Source: Mesorhizobium kowhaii (GTDB lineage: Bacteria > Pseudomonadota > Alphaproteobacteria > Rhizobiales > Rhizobiaceae). Taken from it: a DNA stretch of 64,000 nucleotides. Of this stretch, positions 63,800 through 64,000 are shown piece after piece (position 1 is the stretch's first letter; every line of letters starts with the position of its first letter). The notes below the pieces were generated by a model, which saw only the letters and a list, made by a program, of their open reading frames with translations, was not told where the DNA came from and did no database searches. The position numbers and the translations under genes are program-made. Where the stretch lies: NCBI RefSeq assembly GCF_003253745.1, contig NZ_MZXV01000082.1, positions 25,238 through 89,237 of the forward strand, in the 5' to 3' direction.

Positions 63800-64000
63800 A
63801 TGCGTGTTGTAGCCGATCGATCTGCGGCGCCTGCCGCTATCCGCACCGATCTTGGCGCGATCTTCGTTTCTTTGGAACTCAGTAAGTCGACCTGGTTGAT
63901 CACTTCGCTGTCGCCGGGCAGTGGGGAGAAGATATCGAAACATGCGGTACGCGGCGGCGATATCACGGGACTGCTGGCACGCTTTGCCCAGCTTCAGGAC
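63800..64000 (+). CDS. IS110-family transposase, cut by window end
   Basis: First 67 residues: MRVVADRSAAP, then TDLGAIFVSLELSKSTWLI and HAVRGGDITGLLARFAQLQD. This matches a rhizobial subgroup of IS110 with LELSKS in place of the usual IDVSK. GGAGG lies six bases before the ATG. The DEDD core and the C-terminal part lie beyond the window. Confidence 0.85.
   Translation, partial: MRVVADRSAAPAAIRTDLGAIFVSLELSKSTWLITSLSPGSGEKISKHAVRGGDITGLLARFAQLQD

Overview
The window is chromosomal DNA of a GC-rich alphaproteobacterium of the order Rhizobiales, most likely Mesorhizobium or a close relative. Evidence: eukaryotic-type glutamine synthetase II beside glnB-glnA; a pyruvate dehydrogenase cluster whose E1-beta carries its own lipoyl domain; fused ispDF; the order dusB-ntrB-ntrC-ntrY-ntrX-dat-hfq-hflX; and a family of short palindromic intergenic repeats of the rhizobial type. 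No rRNA, tRNA or CRISPR array was seen.

Layout. 1-4.3 kb is nitrogen assimilation: the 3' part of glnII, then a convergent glnB-glnA operon behind a sigma-54-type promoter. 4.3-31 kb is ordinary core genome: metabolite repair (nnr), an acyl-CoA carboxyltransferase, a DEAD-box helicase with a DEGD motif II, cysK, an AlaX editing enzyme, a sulfurtransferase, alanine dehydrogenase with a divergent Lrp-type regulator, NDH-2, a periplasmic nucleotidase, cyclopropane fatty acid synthase, kdsA, dodecin, a PRC-barrel protein and enolase, with several very small genes between them. 31-40 kb is the pyruvate dehydrogenase/lipoate block (ftsB, pdhA, pdhB, pdhC, lpd, lipA, a COQ10/RatA protein). 40-52.3 kb is cinA-ispDF, dusB and the two nitrogen two-component systems NtrBC and NtrYX, then dat, hfq and hflX.

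Directly after hflX the window changes character. 52.3-64 kb is an accessory region. It holds a secreted-protein gene bracketed by 29-bp inverted repeats, a truncated DUF6527 gene, an integrase relic, ankyrin and YHS proteins, a class III adenylate cyclase with TPRs, a 1.65-kb stretch without intact genes, a relic of an AbiEi-type antitoxin, and a small oxidoreductase cluster (NTF2-like, NmrA-like, broken quinone oxidoreductase) with a WYL regulator. Two matching 15-bp palindromes, one before the cluster and one before the regulator, look like its operators. The window ends in an IS481-family transposase and the start of an IS110-family transposase.

How the genes fit together. NtrB/NtrC would act through PII (GlnB) and a sigma-54 promoter on glnB-glnA, so both halves of the nitrogen circuit are in the window. 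LipA makes the lipoyl groups needed by PdhB and PdhC, and Lpd re-oxidises them. Most likely points of novelty are the inverted-repeat cassette after hflX, the WYL operator pair, the family of 48-bp palindromes with changing arms but a constant core, and the DEGD helicase.
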